From Sphingomonas sp. So64.6b (lineage in GTDB: Bacteria > Pseudomonadota > Alphaproteobacteria > Sphingomonadales > Sphingomonadaceae): a DNA stretch of 64,000 nt. Each line of letters begins with the position of its first letter. Position 1 is the stretch's first letter. A program made the position numbers and the translations under genes. Location of the stretch: positions 1,984,001 through 2,048,000 of the forward strand of contig NZ_CP048817.1 of NCBI RefSeq assembly GCF_014171475.1, given 5' to 3'. This document shows, piece after piece, positions 60,077 through 64,000 of this stretch. Under the pieces are notes generated by a model. That model was not told where the DNA came from, searched no databases, and saw only the letters and a list, made by a program, of their open reading frames with translations.

Positions 60077-61344
60077 GTCAACGAACTCACGAACTTTTCG
60101 AACAGGTACAGGCTATCCTGCGGACCCGGGCTTGCCTCGGGGTGATATTGCACGCTGAAGGCGGGCCGGTCGGTCAGTTCAAAGCCGGCATTGCTACCGT
60201 CGAACAGCGAGACATGCGTCTCGCGCGCCGTTGCCGGCAGCGTCTCGCTGATCACTGCGAAGCCGTGGTTCATGGAGGTAATCTCGACCGCGCCGTCGCT
60301 GAGACGCTTGACCGGGTGGTTGGCGCCGCGATGGCCCTGGAACATCTTGGTCGTCTCTGCGCCGATCGCGAGGCCGAGCAGCTGGTGGCCGAGACAGATG
60401 CCGAACAGCGGGATGCGCGTTTCGAGCAATTGCCTGATCACCGGCACGGCATATTCGCCAGTCGCGGCGGGATCGCCCGGGCCGTTGGACAGGAAGATGC
60501 CGTCGGGCTTGAGCGCCATGACCTGGTCAAAGGTCGCGGTCGCGGGAAGGACGCTGACCTTGGCGCCTGCGGCGACGAGGTTGCGGTAGATGTTGCGCTT
60601 GGCGCCGTAGTCGATCGCGACGATGTGGGGTCTATCGCCTCCCCTCTCGCTTGCGGGAGGGGATTGAGGGGTGGGCTCGCGCTCACCGCCAGCGTTGTCG
60701 ATCGTGGAGGTCGGGAGCCCACCCCCGGCCCCTCCCGCGAGCGGGAGGGGGGAAGAGGTGTCGTCGTAGCCGGCGCCGAGGCGCCAGATGCCGCCTTCCC
60801 AGCCGTAATGCGTCTGGGTCGTGACTTCGATCGCCAGGTCCATGCCTTCGAGACCGGGCCAGCTGCGGGCCATTTCGAGCAGCTTGGGAATATCGAACTC
60901 GCCGCTCGCGGAATGCGCGATCACGCCGTTGGGCGCGCCGCCGGCACGAATGCGCCGCGTCAGCGCACGGGTGTCGATCCCGGCCAGGCCGATCCGGTCG
61001 TGCGTCTTCATCCAGCTGTCGAGCCGCTCGACCGCGCGGAAATTGGATGGTTCGGTCACATCCTCGCGCACGATGATGCCGAGCGCATGCGGGTCGTTTG
61101 CCTCGAGATCCTCAGGGTTCGCACCGACATTGCCGATATGCGGGAATGTGAAGGTGATGATCTGCCCGGCAAAGGAGGGATCGGTCATCACCTCCTGGTA
61201 TCCGGTCATCGCGGTGTGGAAGCAGACTTCGCCAACGGCGGTCCCTTCCGCGCCGAAACCACGGCCCCACGCCACGTCCCCGGATGCGAGGACCAAGACC
61301 CCCGTGGCTCCTTCGGGCACAGCAATAGGTTTGGCGTCGGCCAT
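60073..61344 (-). CDS. carA: Carbamoyl-phosphate synthase small subunit (glutamine amidotransferase)
   Basis: 423 residues, versus about 380-395 in most bacteria. The N-terminal domain is intact, and the class I amidotransferase domain has the catalytic Cys in FGICLGHQLLG and His in VQYHPEASPGP. About 40 residues of low-complexity Pro/Gly/Glu sequence lie between the two domains and are encoded by a palindromic repeat (60638-60759). They keep the frame. ATG 61344 is preferred; GTG 61356 is an alternative. Supplies ammonia to CarB. Confidence 0.95.
   Translation of the reverse strand: MADAKPIAVPEGATGVLVLASGDVAWGRGFGAEGTAVGEVCFHTAMTGYQEVMTDPSFAGQIITFTFPHIGNVGANPEDLEANDPHALGIIVREDVTEPSNFRAVERLDSWMKTHDRIGLAGIDTRALTRRIRAGGAPNGVIAHSASGEFDIPKLLEMARSWPGLEGMDLAIEVTTQTHYGWEGGIWRLGAGYDDTSSPLPLAGGAGGGLPTSTIDNAGGEREPTPQSPPASERGGDRPHIVAIDYGAKRNIYRNLVAAGAKVSVLPATATFDQVMALKPDGIFLSNGPGDPAATGEYAVPVIRQLLETRIPLFGICLGHQLLGLAIGAETTKMFQGHRGANHPVKRLSDGAVEITSMNHGFAVISETLPATARETHVSLFDGSNAGFELTDRPAFSVQYHPEASPGPQDSLYLFEKFVSSLT
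60638..60759. repeat. Palindromic repeat inserted in-frame in carA
   Basis: On the plus strand CTCCCCTCTCGCTTGCGGGA and, at the far end, CCCCTCCCGCGAGCGGGAGG bracket about 80 bp with a second inverted pair (GTGGGCTC/GAGCCCAC). Related GGGAGGGG hairpins occur at 61927 and 62318. It encodes the extra linker of CarA. Confidence 0.8.
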
Positions 61345-61473
61345 CGTGGCGGGCACTCCAAGTGTTTCAATGTCGCTAAGGGGCGGGAGCTAGAGGTGTG
61401 CGCCCCATGCGTCAATCTGTTAAAGATACGCGGCTTCGGCTAGGTGCAAGGATTGCCTTCGAAGGACGTTAAA

Positions 61474-61926
61474 ATGATTCGCGACGACATCAAGACCGCG
61501 CTCGTCACCGCCATGAAGGGCGGGGACAAGGCCGGCACTGCCACGCTCCGCCTTGTCCAGTCGCAGATCAAGAATCGCGACATCGAAGCGCGGGTCGGCA
61601 AAGCGCCCGAGAGTGATGACGCGCTGGTCGTCGAAGTGCTGCAGAAAATGGTCAAGCAGCGCCGCGAATCGATCGAGATGTTCGTCAAGGGCGGGCGTCA
61701 GGAGCTGGCCGATGCGGAAGCGGCGGAAATCGCGGTGATCGAGGCGTTCCTGCCGCAGCAAATGAACGAGGCGGATACGTCGTCGGCGATCGAGGCGATC
61801 AAGGTTGAGCTGGGTGCGAGCGGCATGAAGGATATGGGGCGCGTGATGGCGGAGCTTAAGGCGCGGCATGCGACGACGCTGGATATGAGCAAGGCGAGCG
61901 GGCTGGTGAAGGCGGCGTTGGGTTAA
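61474..61926 (+). CDS. GatB/YqeY domain protein
   Basis: 150 residues of the YqeY family (helical GatB-tail-like), with VLQKMVKQRRESIEMF and EAFLPQQM. Possibly assists tRNA-dependent amidation or another translation-linked process; function not firmly known. GAAGGA lies before ATG 61474. Divergent from carA. Confidence 0.88.
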   Translation: MIRDDIKTALVTAMKGGDKAGTATLRLVQSQIKNRDIEARVGKAPESDDALVVEVLQKMVKQRRESIEMFVKGGRQELADAEAAEIAVIEAFLPQQMNEADTSSAIEAIKVELGASGMKDMGRVMAELKARHATTLDMSKASGLVKAALG

Positions 61927-61964
61927 TTCTCCCCTCCCGCCTGCGGGAGGGGTTGGGGGGAGGG
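61927..61964. repeat. GGGAGGGG hairpin repeat before the DUF559 gene
   Basis: CCCCTCCCGCCTGCGGGAGG forms a hairpin, followed by GGTTGGGGGGAGGG, which also serves as the ribosome-binding site of the DUF559 gene at 61966. Confidence 0.75.
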
Positions 61965-61965
61965 C

Positions 61966-62391
61966 ATGTCGGACAAGGGTTACGCAAGACCAACGATGCG
62001 CGCCCGCGAATTGCGCGCCAACGCTACTGATGCCGAGCGCCGGCTCTGGGCGCATCTCAGCGCGCGAAAAATCGCGGGCGCCCGTTTTAATCGCCAAGTG
62101 CCGATCGGTCCGTTCATCTGCGATTTCGTCTCACGCGGCGCGAAGCTGGTGATTGAGGTCGATGGCGGCCAGCATGACTGGAATGCCGAAACTGACCGCA
62201 CGCGAACCCGTTATATAGAATCACATGGATTTCGCGTCATTCGGTTCTGGAACAATGACGTGATGGAGAGCATCGAAGGCGTGGTGGCCAAAATTGAGCA
62301 AGCATTGGCGGACAGGCCCTCCCCCAACCCCTCCCGCGAGCGGGAGGGGAGCTTTGGTGCGCGCTCCACGATCGTCGGGGACAAATCGTGA
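61966..62391 (+). CDS. DUF559 (Vsr-like nuclease fold) protein
   Basis: 141 residues: ARELRANATDAERRLWAHL, ICDFVSRGAKLVIEVDGGQH and GFRVIRFWNNDVM are typical of DUF559, a restriction-endonuclease-like fold (D, ExD residues present). The last about 25 residues (SPNPSREREGSF) are encoded by a copy of the GGGAGGGG repeat. Its stop overlaps the dnaG GTG start (GTGA). Function unknown, possibly DNA repair. Confidence 0.85.
   Translation: MSDKGYARPTMRARELRANATDAERRLWAHLSARKIAGARFNRQVPIGPFICDFVSRGAKLVIEVDGGQHDWNAETDRTRTRYIESHGFRVIRFWNNDVMESIEGVVAKIEQALADRPSPNPSREREGSFGARSTIVGDKS
62318..62352. repeat. GGGAGGGG hairpin repeat inside the DUF559 gene end
   Basis: CCCTCCCCCAACCCCTCCCG then CGAGCGGGAGGGG form the repeat. 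It is read through as the C-terminal tail of the DUF559 protein. Confidence 0.7.
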
Positions 62392-64000
62392 GTCTTTCCC
62401 CGCAATTCCTCGATGAGCTCCGCACCCGCACGCTCCTGTCGGCGCTGATCGGGCGCACCACCAAACTGCAAAAGGCCGGCAAGGAGTATCGCGCCTGCTG
62501 TCCGTTCCACAATGAGAAGACGCCGAGCTTCTATGTCAACGACGACAAGGGCTTTTATCACTGCTTCGGCTGCTCGGCGCATGGCGATGCGATCAAATGG
62601 CTGACCGACCAGCGCGGGCTACCGTTCATGGATGCGGTCAAGGAGCTTGCCCAGGCCGCCGGCATGGAATTGCCCGCGATGGACCGGCAATCGGCGGAGA
62701 AGGCCGAGCGCGCCAAGGGGCTGCATGAGGTTTGTGCCGATGCCGCGACCTGGTTCACCGACCAGCTGAACGGCATCGCCGGCGCCGAAGCGCGCGCGAT
62801 CCTCGAAAAGCGCGGCATCAAGGCGGCGACCGCCAAGGAGTTCTCGCTTGGTTTCGCCCCCGATTCGCGCGGCAAGCTGAAGGATGCGCTGAAAGACTAT
62901 GGCGATCCGCTGCTGGTCGAGTCCGGCCTGCTGATTTCGGTCGAAGGCAAGGAGCCGTACGATCGCTTCCGTGGCCGGCTGATGATCCCGATCCGCGACC
63001 CGCGCGGGCGCACGGTGGCGTTTGGCGGGCGGATCATTGGGGATGGTGAGCCGAAATATCTCAACTCGCCGGAAACGCCGCTCTTCGACAAGGGGCGCAC
63101 GCTCTACAATCTCGACAAGGCCGCCGCCGCGAGCCGCAAGGCGAACCGGATCCTCGTCGTGGAGGGTTATATGGACGTCATCGCGCTCGCCCAGGCCGGT
63201 TTCGGCGAGGCGGTCGCGCCGCTCGGCACCGCGTTGACCGAGGCGCAGCTCGAACGGCTATGGCGCCTGTCCGACGTGCCGATCCTGTGCTTCGATGGCG
63301 ATTCGGCCGGGCAAAAGGCCGCGATCCGCGCCGCCAACCGCGCCATGCCGATGCTCGGCCCGGGCCGCAGCCTCGCCTTCGTGACTTTACCCGAAGGCCA
63401 GGACCCCGACGATCTGGTCCGCGCCAAGGGCGCGCCTGCGTTCGAGGCACTGATCCAGGCCGCCGAACCTTTGGTCGATCGGCTCTGGTCGCATGAACTC
63501 GCCGCCGAGCCGCTCAACACGCCTGAACAAAAGGCCGGGTTCAAGCGGCGCTTCACCGAACTGGCCAATGCGATCGCCGATCAGGACGTGCGCACCGAAT
63601 ATCTTGCCGAATTCCGCCGTCGCTTCGAAAAACTTTATGAGCGCGAGCGCAAGGAATGGACGCCGCGCCCGCCCTTCCAGCCGGGCAAGCGCGGCGGCCC
63701 CAAGGACAAGTGGAAAGCGCCGATCGGCCCCGTCTCCGAACGCGTAAAAGGTGTCGGCGTCACCGGTATCGACCGGATCCTGGCCAAGGCGGTGCTCGCC
63801 GGCCTGATTCGTCATCCAGCCGAAATCGCGCGGCACATGGAGGTTCTCGGATCACTGAAACTGGCCGATGGCGCGCTTGGGCGATTGTTCGAAGCAGTGA
63901 TAGATTTGGCGGTCGAAGATGCAAATAATGGCGGGGCGCTTGATAGCGAGGGCCTTCTCACCATATTGGCGTCATCTGAATTTGATATAATCGCGCACGA
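62388..64000 (+). CDS. dnaG: DNA primase DnaG (partial, runs off the window)
   Basis: From GTG 62388 the frame is open to the window end (537 codons). It has the CHC2 zinc finger (CCPFHNEKTPSF, HCFGC; about residues 40-65), the primase core with NLDKAA, and the TOPRIM motifs VVEGYMDVIAL and FDGDSAGQKAA. It synthesises replication primers. GTG 62388 overlaps the DUF559 stop, giving tight coupling. The C-terminal DnaB-binding domain begins near the window edge and is incomplete. Confidence 0.95.
   Translation, partial: MSLSPQFLDELRTRTLLSALIGRTTKLQKAGKEYRACCPFHNEKTPSFYVNDDKGFYHCFGCSAHGDAIKWLTDQRGLPFMDAVKELAQAAGMELPAMDRQSAEKAERAKGLHEVCADAATWFTDQLNGIAGAEARAILEKRGIKAATAKEFSLGFAPDSRGKLKDALKDYGDPLLVESGLLISVEGKEPYDRFRGRLMIPIRDPRGRTVAFGGRIIGDGEPKYLNSPETPLFDKGRTLYNLDKAAAASRKANRILVVEGYMDVIALAQAGFGEAVAPLGTALTEAQLERLWRLSDVPILCFDGDSAGQKAAIRAANRAMPMLGPGRSLAFVTLPEGQDPDDLVRAKGAPAFEALIQAAEPLVDRLWSHELAAEPLNTPEQKAGFKRRFTELANAIADQDVRTEYLAEFRRRFEKLYERERKEWTPRPPFQPGKRGGPKDKWKAPIGPVSERVKGVGVTGIDRILAKAVLAGLIRHPAEIARHMEVLGSLKLADGALGRLFEAVIDLAVEDANNGGALDSEGLLTILASSEFDIIAH

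Overview
This is GC-rich chromosomal DNA from an alphaproteobacterium, almost certainly Sphingomonadaceae. The call rests on close recognition of sphingomonad lignin-catabolism proteins (LigE, LigF, LigG, LigM, LigW, lignostilbene dioxygenase), a CarA/CarB/GreA/DnaG housekeeping block of alphaproteobacterial type, and intergenic palindromes common in Sphingomonas-like genomes. The genus cannot be fixed from the sequence alone.

Region 1 (about 0.1-44.5 kb) is a lignin-dimer catabolic island. It holds four LigD-type short-chain dehydrogenases, a beta-etherase set (ligF-ligE-ligG, an overlapping GST pair resembling heterodimeric BaeAB, an orphan LigF-like GST and a Nu-class GST), a GMC alcohol oxidase/dehydrogenase, three aldehyde dehydrogenases, a beta-keto-acid cleavage enzyme, an aroyl-CoA thioesterase, a feruloyl-CoA hydratase/lyase, LigW, LigM with a divergent purU, a lignostilbene dioxygenase, an NTF2-fold protein resembling the gamma-formaldehyde lyases, one TonB receptor, three MFS transporters, and MarR and XRE regulators. 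Together they can be read as import, C-alpha oxidation, ether cleavage, glutathione removal, side-chain oxidation to vanillate, and O-demethylation. A second branch passes through stilbenes and 5-carboxyvanillate.

Eight promoters in this island share one 21-bp inverted repeat (consensus ATTGTATGC-N3-GCATACAAT). One copy lies between marR and the dioxygenase, so the MarR protein is the leading candidate regulator. The ligFEG, BKACE and GMC operons lack it and may be controlled separately. The least understood regulon members are a CmcJ/NvfI-type putative oxygenase (a second paralogue lies in the GMC operon), a DUF3237 protein and a second amidohydrolase.

Region 2 (44.6-50.2 kb) carries a DUF885 lipoprotein, an alpha/beta hydrolase and a chromate resistance pair (chrB-chrA). 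Region 3 (50.2-64 kb) is housekeeping: ftsB, eno, a four-gene envelope cluster, a degenerate rhomboid, greA, carB, carA, a YqeY protein and the start of dnaG. The car locus has been reshaped: a vapBC module sits between carB and a diverged remnant of a carB 5' end, and carA carries an in-frame palindromic repeat insertion. Members of the same repeat family flank and extend the DUF559 gene.
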